Shown here: positions 5,546 to 14,313 of the stretch, in pieces
Numbering within the stretch: the stretch's first letter is position 1
Layout: each line of letters begins with the position of its first letter
NCBI GenBank assembly: GCA_965662565.1
Contig: CBFIHS010000029.1
Location: forward strand, 1-24,986
Direction of reading: 5' to 3'
DNA length: 24,986 nucleotides
DNA from: UBA5109 sp965662565
GTDB taxonomy: Bacteria > Pseudomonadota > Gammaproteobacteria > Pseudomonadales > Pseudohongiellaceae
Program-made: the position numbers and the translations under genes
The notes under the pieces: model-generated
The model's database searches: none
Seen by the model: the letters and a program-made list of their open reading frames with translations, nothing else
Told to the model about the DNA's origin: nothing

Positions 5546-6565
5546 TTATTCCCATTCACTGGCAGGTTGAGCGGGATCAGATTTCAAAAATCGAATCAAG
5601 TCCGCATGAAATTGATCAGGGATTTCAACTTGTGGTGCATGGCCAATTCCGGGGTAAAGAATTAGAGTCGAATTTTGTAGCTCATCATTGACGTGATTGG
5701 CTCGTGCAGTGAAATCATCAGTAAGCCTGTCTTCGGCTCCGCCCATGACTAAAGCTTTAACACTAATGTGTTGCCAATCATAAACAACTGGATCGATATA
5801 AAGCATTTGTACTTGCAGTCTTCTGATCATCGCAAGTCGAGGCCATTCGCCGCTAAGTGATTGTCCGTATTGGCGGCGCACATATTCCAAATGTGCAGGG
5901 GGCCATTTGCTTGGGAAGTAACGACGATGACGCTCAAGCGCCCATTGATAATCAATTTCATCAACTCCTCCGGCATAAGGGTCGGTCCAGTCTCGGCTTT
6001 GGCGCTGGTCGGTCAGTCCAATTTGATTAACCATGACGACATGCGTAGTCATTTCCGGGTAAATCATGGCGAAACGGCTTACGACCATGCCTCCCATAGA
6101 GTGACCGACTATGGCAGTTTTTTCTATACCAAGCTCGTCCAATAATGTCTTCATATTGGCAGCAACAAAATTAAAATCGTAGGGAATAATTGGTTTTGAT
6201 GATTTTGCATATCCAATTCGATCAACGGCGATTACACGAAAGCCGGCTTCAGAAAGTGCATCTATTTGTGGTGTATAGGCTTCGGAATAAAAGTTCATGC
6301 CGTGTTGCCAAAAAACGGTTTGACCATTGGGTGCTCCTGTTGGAGGAACGTCCATGTAAGCCATTCGCATATCTTGTCTGAAACGATTTAACTCCAGAAA
6401 ATGAACAGGATAAGGGTAAGGAATCTCTTCAAAATTTGCTGAAACCGGGCCCCAATCAGCTGGCGCCTCGGCAGGAGGAGTCGCGGGCCAGTCTTGGCTA
6501 TAGCTCATAGCGCCGGTAAAACAAAGGAGGCTTGAGCTAAGCAGTAAAATTAGTTTTTTTGTCAT
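5546..6565 (-). CDS. Secreted alpha/beta hydrolase
   Basis: This 339-residue exported alpha/beta hydrolase has an N-terminal signal peptide (MTKKLILLLSSSLLCFTGAM, cleavage near residue 23). The triad appears to be Ser156 in VGHSMGG, Asp279 in MGGAEDR and His309 in PGIGHAPQVE. An oxyanion-hole segment WQHGMNFYSEAY lies at about 86-97. The frame opens at a TTG 27 bases upstream, but GGAA with good spacing and the signal peptide favour the ATG at 6565. It lies about 40 bp downstream of the gamma-glutamyltransferase-family gene and is probably cotranscribed. The sequence resembles epoxide hydrolase/haloperoxidase-type esterases; the substrate is unknown and action is probably periplasmic. Confidence 0.88.
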   Translation of the reverse strand: MTKKLILLLSSSLLCFTGAMSYSQDWPATPPAEAPADWGPVSANFEEIPYPYPVHFLELNRFRQDMRMAYMDVPPTGAPNGQTVFWQHGMNFYSEAYTPQIDALSEAGFRVIAVDRIGYAKSSKPIIPYDFNFVAANMKTLLDELGIEKTAIVGHSMGGMVVSRFAMIYPEMTTHVVMVNQIGLTDQRQSRDWTDPYAGGVDEIDYQWALERHRRYFPSKWPPAHLEYVRRQYGQSLSGEWPRLAMIRRLQVQMLYIDPVVYDWQHISVKALVMGGAEDRLTDDFTARANHVNDELQNSTLILYPGIGHAPQVEIPDQFHADLIRFLKSDPAQPASEWE

Positions 6566-6604
6566 TATTATTATTCCATTTTTTGCCAGCAAGTGATGCT
6601 TTTT

Positions 6605-8584
6605 CTAAAAGCCAATCGCAATGTCGTCACCAAAATCACTCGCGCCACCAATCATGGTGTCGAGTTCTTGGTTAAACATTATTGCGGTAATTGGGCCTGA
6701 CGTTTTTTCGCGAAACTCTAAGTTATAACCCATTTGAATTAATTTTCTTAAAACTTTTGTACTCATGTCGGAACGCAGAATAATTCTTCCAGGTTGACTG
6801 TAATGTTGGCCAAAAGAGCTATTGAGTTGGAAGCTTTCGAAGTTAGCAGCCTCAGTAGCTTGCTGCACACCCATTCCGAATTCAACAATGTTGAGAAAGA
6901 ATTGTAAGAGCCACTGGTCTTGCCCATCGCCTCCTTGAACTGAAAATGCAAGATATGGCTTGCCATCTTTCAGGGCAATACTGGGCGAGAGAGTTGCGCG
7001 AGGCCGCTTACCAGGCTCAAGAGTATTAAAAGGGTTACGGTGTTCTGAGAGCTCAAAGCTTTGCATGCGTTGTGATAAACCGATACCAGTAGAACCCGCA
7101 ATAAAGGCAGGCATCCAGGCTCCGCTTGGCGTTACTGAAATCACCCAACCTTCTTCATCAGCGGCTTGAATGGAAGTTGTGCCAGCATGGAAGCCTTCAT
7201 CATGAGTCATGATATTGGCTATATTGCCGTTACCTAAGATATTTGCTGTTTCTGTCTCGTCTAATGCAAGCGGTGGTTTTGGATCAAGCGCTGCAGTTTT
7301 CCAGTTAGGTTCGATGTTCGGTAGCCAGTTCTTAAGGTCAGTTTCATAAGGATTTTTTTCGCCTTGATAAGGGTAAGGATCCCCAGGCCCAACATAGGCT
7401 TCATTACGGTTTGGGTTTATCAGCTCAACACGATCCTTGGCATACTCTTTTGAAAGCAAACCCTCGATTGGTTCTTCAGGAGGAAAGTATGGATCTCCAT
7501 AGTAAAAATCCCTATCGGCAAAAGCCATGTTCATTACTTGGTAAATGGTATGTATGTATTCTGCACTGTTGTAGTCTAAAGCTCGAATGTCGATGTTTTC
7601 CAACATATTAAGCATTTGCAACATCACTGGGCCTTGCACCCAAGAGTTTAATTTAAATACCTCTATGTCTTTGTAGGTGGTTGAAACGGGCTCTTCGAGG
7701 TAGACCTGCCAGTTGTCGAGATCTTCCATAGTGATGAGACCTCCACTAGCTTGAGTGGCACGGACTAATTCCTCAGCAATATCCCCACGATAAAAACGAT
7801 CATAGGCTGCCATGATAGCTTCTTCTCTGCTGGCGCCGTTAGCAAGAGCTGTTTGTTCAGTCGCTACCAATTTGCTTAGAGTGTCATGCAAGTTTTCCTG
7901 TACAAATAATTCACCTGGATAGGGCGCTGACCATGCTCTTGGGTTGTATGGATCATAATGTGGCAGCATAACTTTGCTGGTATCAGGCCAGATGCGCAAA
8001 AAGGTTTTATCTTTTTCTAATAGTTCAGCCGTGAGTCTATCCATGGGATAACCAGCCGCCATTTCAATAGAAGGTGCTAGGACTTCAGCTAAGCTCATGC
8101 TGCCAAATTCAGCTAACATAACCATGAGACCGCCAGGTGTGCCTGGGGTAACGGCCGCTAAAGGGCCATAATCGGGTGGGTGGGAGTAGTTTGAATTACG
8201 ATAAAACTCAGCAGTGGCTCCCGTGGGAGCAGCACCAAGGGCATTTAAGGCAATGACTTCAGAAGTATTTGGATTATAAATTAAGGCCTGTGTCTCACCA
8301 CCCCAACCAAGGTTGTCCCACATAGTAGCTGAGGCTGCTAGCATTGCCGCCGCTGCATCTATAGCGTTTCCCCCTTGTGTGAAAATTTGATTTCCAACCG
8401 AGGCCGCCATTGGTTTACCTGTAGCTGCCATCCAATGAGAACCGTACGCTGGGGTTTTGATGGAGTGTTTAGGCTCTTGAGCCAGTAAAGGGTTTGTTAT
8501 TGGCAGCGCAATAAAGCTGCAGATAGCGGCTCCATTTAATAGCTTGAGGATAAGCCTTCTTAGGGTGTTTGTAAGGTTGCTCAT
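6605..8584 (-). CDS. Gamma-glutamyltransferase family protein (exported)
   Basis: This 659-residue Ntn-hydrolase of the gamma-glutamyltranspeptidase family is normally matured by autocleavage into large and small subunits. The signal peptide spans residues 1-36 (LLAQ end). The N-terminal half shows GKPMAASVGNQIFTQGGNAIDAAAA and a GWGGETQALIY segment. The putative new N-terminus of the small subunit is Thr469 in AGTTSIQAAD, aligning with the TTHxSVVD motif; the Asp eight positions along is kept while His and Ser are replaced. The later GSPGG motif appears as VQGGDGQDQ. These changes suggest an acylase-like or divergent branch rather than classic glutathione hydrolase. It lies 32 bp downstream of the ApbE-DUF2271 gene and upstream of the secreted hydrolase. 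The ribosome site is weak. Confidence 0.88.
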   Translation of the reverse strand: MSNLTNTLRRLILKLLNGAAICSFIALPITNPLLAQEPKHSIKTPAYGSHWMAATGKPMAASVGNQIFTQGGNAIDAAAAMLAASATMWDNLGWGGETQALIYNPNTSEVIALNALGAAPTGATAEFYRNSNYSHPPDYGPLAAVTPGTPGGLMVMLAEFGSMSLAEVLAPSIEMAAGYPMDRLTAELLEKDKTFLRIWPDTSKVMLPHYDPYNPRAWSAPYPGELFVQENLHDTLSKLVATEQTALANGASREEAIMAAYDRFYRGDIAEELVRATQASGGLITMEDLDNWQVYLEEPVSTTYKDIEVFKLNSWVQGPVMLQMLNMLENIDIRALDYNSAEYIHTIYQVMNMAFADRDFYYGDPYFPPEEPIEGLLSKEYAKDRVELINPNRNEAYVGPGDPYPYQGEKNPYETDLKNWLPNIEPNWKTAALDPKPPLALDETETANILGNGNIANIMTHDEGFHAGTTSIQAADEEGWVISVTPSGAWMPAFIAGSTGIGLSQRMQSFELSEHRNPFNTLEPGKRPRATLSPSIALKDGKPYLAFSVQGGDGQDQWLLQFFLNIVEFGMGVQQATEAANFESFQLNSSFGQHYSQPGRIILRSDMSTKVLRKLIQMGYNLEFREKTSGPITAIMFNQELDTMIGGASDFGDDIAIGF

Positions 8585-8616
8585 GCCACAACAATAGTGC
8601 TTTGTTGAAGGTTTTG

Positions 8617-10143
8617 CTAGTCTGGAAAGCTGATTTCTACAGTAAAACTGAAATCGCCCACTTCACCGTAACGAGCTTGTTCGAGAGTTTGAATCCCTTC
8701 CTCAAATGAAAACTCCACGCTGCGGTGAGTGTGTCCGCCATCTTCGCGGGAAGCTTCGACGTTGAGTAAGTACTGGCCTGGACCAATCAGAGTGTCTGAA
8801 TCGTCTCTTCCATCCCAATTGAGTTGGTATTCGCCGGGTGGTCGAGTAGCTCGAGTAACATTGCTCTTTTGAAGAGTCGAAAGGCGACCTGCTCGTCGCC
8901 ACCAACGTGAGTTGCTGCCAGCCCAGCGCCTTTCGCTGCCCAATAAGGCTAAATTTTTAATAGCTTTTTTCTCTATGTCGCTGACCCAAATAGCGACATA
9001 GGGTTTTTTGTAACCACGGACATTCATATCTGGAATTGTGTAATTCAGGGTTAACTGGAAGTCTGCTTTAGAGAGCTCAATTAGCTCTTCGCTTAGATAA
9101 GCATTCCAGCCAGAAGACCCGCGCTGAGCTCCGGTATGATCAATCAATAAAGCTTCTACGCCTTCAATACTCTCAATCATCGCAGAAGCATTGGCAATCG
9201 ATTGAACGCTCAGGGCTGTTGCTAGCGCGTCAGCTGTGATGGCATCGTCAGCAATGACTACAGCATAAAGTCCGTTCAAGATTGGCCAGCCTGTAGTAGG
9301 TGTGAAGAGATGACTTAATTCACGCATCAAAATTTTTCTCTTTCGACTGTTATGGCCGCTAGTCGCTACTGCTTTAGAGCCAAGCGATAAACTGGAAATA
9401 AAGTTGCTGTTATCAGAGGTCGCTTCTGGGTCAGCGATCATAACTTCCCAACCGCTTTGCTCGGGAGGAATACCCCAGTAGGCTGCGTCACCGCCGATAT
9501 CGACTTTAATTGCAGTGGCCTCAGGCAGTTTGCTTCGTAAAACGGCCAATGCAGTGTCAATAATATAGCCTTTAGCAAGACCAGAAGGATCAAGCTTAAT
9601 GCCTTCGCCTAGGGTGATTTCACGATCAGCTGAGTTGATGATCAATTCCGCCCGATTAGCTCTGCGTGCAACACGGCCAACATCATCGCGAGAGGGGAGC
9701 TGTTGTGCTTCTTCAGCAGCATCCCAAAAATCGACAACTGCACCCAGACGGCATGAAAAGTTGCCATTAGTGTCGGCCTTCCATTTTTCACAAGACTGAA
9801 TGACATCCAAAAGTGCTTCTGAGGCATTCGAGCTAGTGCGTGTTGCATGTAGCTGCATCAGTTCACTATCGCCGTTGTATGGTGAAAGTATTTCTTCGAG
9901 TCGGGCTATTTCGGTAACAGCCATTTCGATCGCACTTGCAATGGGACTTTCATTTTCAGTATAAATAGTGATGTCGAGCGAGGTGCCTAAAACACCATCG
10001 TAATGCTCACTAACTTCAGCTCCTTGCGTAAGTGGTATTGCAAAGGGTGCAGATAGCAAAAAAATGCAGGATAATCCCGCACAAGCAAAATGATAAAGAG
10101 GGTGATCGTGAAAGCCTAAATTTATTGTTGTTAGCTTTTTCAT
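8617..10143 (-). CDS. ApbE-type FAD:protein FMN transferase fused to DUF2271
   Basis: This is a 508-residue two-domain exported protein. Residues 19-40 form a hydrophobic signal segment. Residues 48-350 are ApbE: LDPSGLAKGYIID (184-196), VDIGGD (214-219), ATSG (260-263), HLFTPTTGWP (278-287) and the metal-site region ADDAITADALATAL. ApbE attaches FMN to a Ser/Thr of extracytoplasmic partner proteins. Residues 365-506 match DUF2271, including a WDGRDD motif (443-448) and a REDGGHTHRS segment. Just before WDGRDD lies TRATRPPG (430-437), where relatives often carry SGATR, so Thr433 is a possible in-cis flavin acceptor. The neighbour divergent at 39 bp is a PepSY-TM protein. ApbE and DUF2271 are usually separate genes, so the fusion is notable. 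Confidence 0.88.
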   Translation of the reverse strand: MKKLTTINLGFHDHPLYHFACAGLSCIFLLSAPFAIPLTQGAEVSEHYDGVLGTSLDITIYTENESPIASAIEMAVTEIARLEEILSPYNGDSELMQLHATRTSSNASEALLDVIQSCEKWKADTNGNFSCRLGAVVDFWDAAEEAQQLPSRDDVGRVARRANRAELIINSADREITLGEGIKLDPSGLAKGYIIDTALAVLRSKLPEATAIKVDIGGDAAYWGIPPEQSGWEVMIADPEATSDNSNFISSLSLGSKAVATSGHNSRKRKILMRELSHLFTPTTGWPILNGLYAVVIADDAITADALATALSVQSIANASAMIESIEGVEALLIDHTGAQRGSSGWNAYLSEELIELSKADFQLTLNYTIPDMNVRGYKKPYVAIWVSDIEKKAIKNLALLGSERRWAGSNSRWWRRAGRLSTLQKSNVTRATRPPGEYQLNWDGRDDSDTLIGPGQYLLNVEASREDGGHTHRSVEFSFEEGIQTLEQARYGEVGDFSFTVEISFPD

Positions 10144-10182
10144 ATCTCTTATTAAAATAATTAAAAATAAAAGCAGAGCATT

Positions 10183-10776
10183 ATGGCAATTAATCGAAAT
10201 TTAGTGAACTGGTCCAGGACGATTCACGTTTATCTTTCTATCGCTCTTTTTCTTGTGCTCGCGTTCTTTGCGGTCACTGGTATAACACTAAATCATGCAG
10301 ATATTATGACTGCGCCCCCCCAAACCGATGTCGTGATTCTGGATGTTATTCCAGATTTACCCTTAAGCGATGAGGGCTATATAACACACTCTGATGAGCT
10401 GGCTAGTTTTTTACGAAATGAGTTTGATATTCGGATTGAGTTTTCAAAAACAAATTTCGATGATGAGCTCATTACTATTGAATACAATGGGCCTGGAAGG
10501 CAAGCCTTGGTGGAAATAGATCAAGACTTGGGTGAAGTTTATGCCGAGACAACTGAGTATGGTTTCATTGCGGTATTAAATGATCTGCATAAAGGACGTT
10601 ACACTCATATTGTTTGGAATGCCCTGATTGATATTAGCGCTATCATTCTAATGATTTTCTCAATAGCCGGTTTTATTTTGTTATTGCCTAATAAATATCG
10701 TTTCAGAAAAGTCTCGAAGTATTCGCTTATTGCGATAGTGCTTTCAACGCTTCTTTATTTTATCGCTACTCTTTAA
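10183..10776 (+). CDS. PepSY-associated transmembrane protein
   Basis: This is a 197-residue inner-membrane protein. TM1 spans about 14-36 and TM2 about 144-168 (ALIDISAIILMIFSIAGFILLL), followed by a basic loop and TM3 at 180-197. A small extracytoplasmic domain with a PepSY-like strand pattern lies between TM1 and TM2. Histidines flank the helices (His15, His38, His136, His142), and DLHKGRYTHIVWN is a hallmark of the PepSY-associated TM family, whose members occur in flavin/haem electron-transfer clusters. It is divergent from the ApbE-DUF2271 gene with only 39 bp between. It may pass electrons across the membrane to a flavinylated partner; that role is inferred from context. A bidirectional hairpin follows its stop. 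Confidence 0.8.
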   Translation: MAINRNLVNWSRTIHVYLSIALFLVLAFFAVTGITLNHADIMTAPPQTDVVILDVIPDLPLSDEGYITHSDELASFLRNEFDIRIEFSKTNFDDELITIEYNGPGRQALVEIDQDLGEVYAETTEYGFIAVLNDLHKGRYTHIVWNALIDISAIILMIFSIAGFILLLPNKYRFRKVSKYSLIAIVLSTLLYFIATL

Positions 10777-10794
10777 TCCCAAGTTAATCCTAAG

Positions 10795-10828
10795 TTTGTA
10801 TTAATTTCTAGTTTTTAATTAATACAAA
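10795..10828. terminator. Perfect 12-bp inverted repeat between convergent genes
   Basis: TTTGTATTAATT (10795-10806) and AATTAATACAAA (10817-10828) are perfect inverted repeats around a 10-nt loop. They are positioned between the stops of the PepSY-TM gene (10776) and the convergent DUF5916 gene (10849). GTTTTG follows on the plus strand. Position and symmetry suggest a bidirectional terminator, though the stem is very AT-rich and a regulator dyad is an alternative. Confidence 0.5.
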
Positions 10829-10848
10829 GTTTTGAGGGGCTTGAGTGT

Positions 10849-13074
10849 TTAATATCTAAAAGTATATCTAAATCTGACACTGATATCTGAAAACGAAGAT
10901 TTAAAGCGGTTGTCTTTATCTTGATCTTGCATGTTGTAATTTAACACGACTATAGCTTCTTGACCGGCTTCAGGAATCCATTGCAGCCTTGTGTTGAGCC
11001 CCATGTTTTCTGAGATATTGTCGTACTGCAATAAGCTAATCCAATATAAATTTGTGGTAAATGCAATCTGTGTATTTAAAGAAGTCAGACGAGCAGTAAA
11101 TTCCCCTTGAGGTAAACTAATATCGGTCCAATCATAGTTTAGAGACATGGCGAAATAGCGTGATTGGTTCCAATTGAATGATGTGAAAACGCCGAGTTGT
11201 TCGCCATTATAAAAATCCCCGAATTCAGACCTTAAGCGAGCTGAAAATTCACGCTGATTACCAGTGCCCAGACTAAAGTCATAAGTATCATACGAGTAAC
11301 TGCCAACAGGAATTGCAACTGAGCGGTTGGGTTCAGAGTAAATTGTGAATGGCGCCTGTATCACTTCTTTATAACGCGTATGACCTAAGTCAAAAGAGTC
11401 TCTTGAATTAGTTCGCATTTCCAATAGGCGAAATTTCAATACCTGACTTTGCAAACCACCATTGATGACTTCGCCTCTGAATGCATCAAGTCCACTATAG
11501 GATTGTTGCCAAAGTTCGCTGTCATAAAAATAGGTGTAACCAGCTCTGGCCGAATAGTCTCTAACATTTGTGCGGTTAACAAAACCAAGAGCAGGATTAA
11601 AGTTACGTTGAACTTCTTTGATACCAATCTCACCTCGTAGGCCGCTATTGTTAGGCGAGGAAATACTAGCGCCCCAGGAGGCATCATCACCATCAAGCCC
11701 AGGGGTATCGGATTGTTGATACCAGATATTTCCTTCTACTTGTCGGCCACTGGCAAGCTGTGTATTCAGGTATCTGAAATCAGCCCCATATACAGTGTTG
11801 TCGATATTTGATTGAGCATCGCCATCGGTAACAATAAACCCAAGTGTGGATTCATCTAATACATTGGCGGCAAGGCGGCCAACGAACAAATCGCTTGCCT
11901 CAACAGTTGAAGAGGCGTCTTGACGCACGGCTAGGGTTCCAATATTCCAGCGACCGACTCGGCCACTAATTCTTCCACCATACTTTATATCGACTTCTTC
12001 ACCGTTAGCACCGATACCAATATTTCGCGAAAAATAGGGGCGAGCATTTTCACGCGTACCTCGCGAGCCAGCTTGATTGCGGGAGGCGGTATTACTGATA
12101 TTGCCAAATTGAAAGAGATCAGCATCGTTAAGGAAAAAATCACGGCGCTCGGGGAAAAATAAATTAAAGCGCGTTAGGTTTACCTGACGGTTATCAACAT
12201 CTGCTGAAGAAAAATCCGTATTAATGGTGAGCGCGGCATTTAAAGATGGTGTGAGTCGATAAAATACGTCCAAAGAAGGATCGAAGCCACTTTCTTTATC
12301 TCCGGGATTAAACGTGCGTCGTTCATTCATGGTGAATGTTGGGACAACATCCAACCCAAGGCCCTGATTCATACCTTCTAAACCTGTGGCTAAACCAACA
12401 ATACTCGGGTTATAGCTGCGGTTGTAACTTACCCAGGCCATTTCTTCACCACGGCGCCGAATACCACGACCGAAGTTAAATCCCCAGGTGTCGATATTGG
12501 GATCAAAGGGTAAAGTTTTAAAAGGAATTTCAACTTCAGCAATCCAACCTTCATCAAAGGTATCGGTAGCGACATCCCAAATAGCCACCCAGTCACCAGT
12601 AAATGAAGTGACATTATCGTAAAGCGCGTCATGTCGTACGCCATTCAAATTCGTCTCAAAACGATAGCCAACGCGGCGGGTGTTAAAAGGGTCAAGAATA
12701 ATTACTAAACGGTCATCACCAGGGAGCCCTTGGTTATGCCTAATGACTGGTGCAGCAATTAATTCGGGGTTTGAATCATACATGCGGGCACCGATATAAA
12801 GCGCGTCCTCGGTATAGATCATATAGACTTCAGTTGGCTCGGAAGGCTCCGTTCCATCTCCCGGACTGATCTGATGAAAGTCAGTAATAACTTCAGCCTG
12901 TTGCCAGACTGCATCGTTTAACTTGCCATCTAAGGTTGGGGCAGTATCTACTCGAACGGCTCTAACTTCTTTTAAGCCCTCAGGATTATTTGGGTTTTGA
13001 GCAAGTGCGGGCATTGCCAGAGACAACAGCAATGTTAATGAAGAAACTAAGTTAAGAGCTGTAGGAAATTTCAC
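10849..13074 (-). CDS. DUF5916 protein: CBM9-like domain plus outer-membrane barrel
   Basis: This 741-residue exported protein has a signal peptide at residues 1-25 (MPALAQ end). A CBM9-like/carbohydrate-binding-type domain follows at about 38-230, beginning DTAPTLDGKLNDAVWQQAE and containing DRLVIILDPFNTRRVGYRFETNLNGVRHD. The rest (about 240-741) is a long beta-rich region of alternating strands ending RFRYTFRY, with a terminal aromatic residue typical of outer-membrane barrels. This is the DUF5916 architecture; its biochemical role is not established. The frame starts with GTG at 13074 with no clear ribosome site, but the signal peptide supports that start. It lies 72 bp downstream of the AttH-like gene on the same strand and may extend that operon. 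Confidence 0.88.
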   Translation of the reverse strand: MKFPTALNLVSSLTLLLSLAMPALAQNPNNPEGLKEVRAVRVDTAPTLDGKLNDAVWQQAEVITDFHQISPGDGTEPSEPTEVYMIYTEDALYIGARMYDSNPELIAAPVIRHNQGLPGDDRLVIILDPFNTRRVGYRFETNLNGVRHDALYDNVTSFTGDWVAIWDVATDTFDEGWIAEVEIPFKTLPFDPNIDTWGFNFGRGIRRRGEEMAWVSYNRSYNPSIVGLATGLEGMNQGLGLDVVPTFTMNERRTFNPGDKESGFDPSLDVFYRLTPSLNAALTINTDFSSADVDNRQVNLTRFNLFFPERRDFFLNDADLFQFGNISNTASRNQAGSRGTRENARPYFSRNIGIGANGEEVDIKYGGRISGRVGRWNIGTLAVRQDASSTVEASDLFVGRLAANVLDESTLGFIVTDGDAQSNIDNTVYGADFRYLNTQLASGRQVEGNIWYQQSDTPGLDGDDASWGASISSPNNSGLRGEIGIKEVQRNFNPALGFVNRTNVRDYSARAGYTYFYDSELWQQSYSGLDAFRGEVINGGLQSQVLKFRLLEMRTNSRDSFDLGHTRYKEVIQAPFTIYSEPNRSVAIPVGSYSYDTYDFSLGTGNQREFSARLRSEFGDFYNGEQLGVFTSFNWNQSRYFAMSLNYDWTDISLPQGEFTARLTSLNTQIAFTTNLYWISLLQYDNISENMGLNTRLQWIPEAGQEAIVVLNYNMQDQDKDNRFKSSFSDISVRFRYTFRY

Positions 13075-13146
13075 AATAGGTTCAGAGACTGAAGTAAAGA
13101 AGGAATGCTATTGGTCGATCTTGCAAAAAGTATGAATTTACACAAA

Positions 13147-14310
13147 CTATTCATTTCTAACCATTTCAAGATAACCTCGCCCTAGCTTATTCCCATCATT
13201 GGCATCCAAAATTTCAACAGTACCTTCCCAATAAGGGACCGACAAATTCATAAATTGATCATCAACCAAGGCGCGAATAATCCATTCTTGACCAGCATAC
13301 AGCATAGACCATTCTGTGGTGTAAGAAATACCAGTTGGGCTAAGCCAGTATTCGTTTTCGAATAAAGCAATATCACTTGAGTTAATCCGAGTTTGCTGTG
13401 ACTCTGGGTTAGTCCAGTTGCCATCACTACTTGGATGAGCCTTACCGGTGTTGTCTCTTAACTGGTAATACATAAGTTCTTGTCCATCATCGAATTGCAG
13501 TGAAAACCAATCCCAACCAGTTTGGTCCTCAGCTAAAGCAGAAGTACTCCATTCCCGATCGAGCCAACTGCTCCCAGTTACAAGATAGTTTTTTCCATTA
13601 ATCTCTATACTTCCTTCGCTGTAAAGTCGAGTCAGGCTGTAATAGTAAGAAGCATTTCCGGGCTCGGGACTTTTTTGACTGAGACCTTTATCTCCTTGTA
13701 GAACAGGTGTTTTTTCTGGATTCAAATTAAGAGATAAACTAAAAGCAGGGTCTCTAATACTAAGCTCCCAAGGGAAGTCGTTGCTACTAGATTGTAAAGA
13801 CCAGTTTTCCAGCCAGACCTTAAATGGATTGAGCTTGGCGCCGGCTAAGCCAGGATTTTCTCTAGAGAATCTTTCTAGGCCGATATGAAGATCGTTATTA
13901 ACGTCGGTGATAGCGGAGTGTGCCATCCAAACTCTGGGACTCTCCCAGCCTTCAGAGTTTTGGTTTTGTTGACCTAAGGATGTGCTGAAAAAAGTGACTT
14001 GATAACCGAAGAGCTCACCATTTTCAGCTTCTAAATTACCAGTTAAGTACCACCATTCATTTCGGTAACCCGAGTGCAAACCATGGTCTTTCGGAAATGA
14101 AAAGCTGCGTGGCTCAAACGCGCGCAGAAAGTTTTCAGTATCATCACCACCAAGTACTTCTTCAAGCTTAAGGTTTAAAGAGGCTTTGGAGCTTTGAGTT
14201 TCGCTTGCAGGAGAACACCCTGTTAAATAAAAAAGCACAAGGCCTAAAAACAGAAAACTGTTTGAATAGCCTTTCCCTAAGAAAACTTTTTTGAGTTGTC
14301 CGGTGCTCAT
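13147..14310 (-). CDS. AttH/CrtC-like lipocalin-fold lipoprotein
   Basis: This is a 387-residue lipoprotein. The N-terminus has a hydrophobic segment ending in the lipobox LTGC with Cys32, followed by Ser, which suggests outer-membrane sorting. The mature part matches the AttH (former DUF2006)/carotenoid 1,2-hydratase-like family of paired lipocalin-type barrels. Signatures are HSGYRNEWWYLTGNL near residue 80, AHSAITDV near 130 and GSSWLDREWSTS near 250. The family has been linked structurally to lipid or hydrophobic ligand handling, and carotenoid hydration is only one subfamily. The ATG lies 3 bp after the permease stop, indicating tight coupling. It probably receives or modifies a hydrophobic substrate moved by the adjacent ABC system. 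Confidence 0.88.
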   Translation of the reverse strand: MSTGQLKKVFLGKGYSNSFLFLGLVLFYLTGCSPASETQSSKASLNLKLEEVLGGDDTENFLRAFEPRSFSFPKDHGLHSGYRNEWWYLTGNLEAENGELFGYQVTFFSTSLGQQNQNSEGWESPRVWMAHSAITDVNNDLHIGLERFSRENPGLAGAKLNPFKVWLENWSLQSSSNDFPWELSIRDPAFSLSLNLNPEKTPVLQGDKGLSQKSPEPGNASYYYSLTRLYSEGSIEINGKNYLVTGSSWLDREWSTSALAEDQTGWDWFSLQFDDGQELMYYQLRDNTGKAHPSSDGNWTNPESQQTRINSSDIALFENEYWLSPTGISYTTEWSMLYAGQEWIIRALVDDQFMNLSVPYWEGTVEILDANDGNKLGRGYLEMVRNE

Positions 14311-14313
14311 TAT

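Noticed and set aside
6566..6592. Upstream TTG start for the secreted hydrolase
   Set aside because: It would put nine extra residues before the signal peptide; GGAA with proper spacing supports the ATG at 6565.
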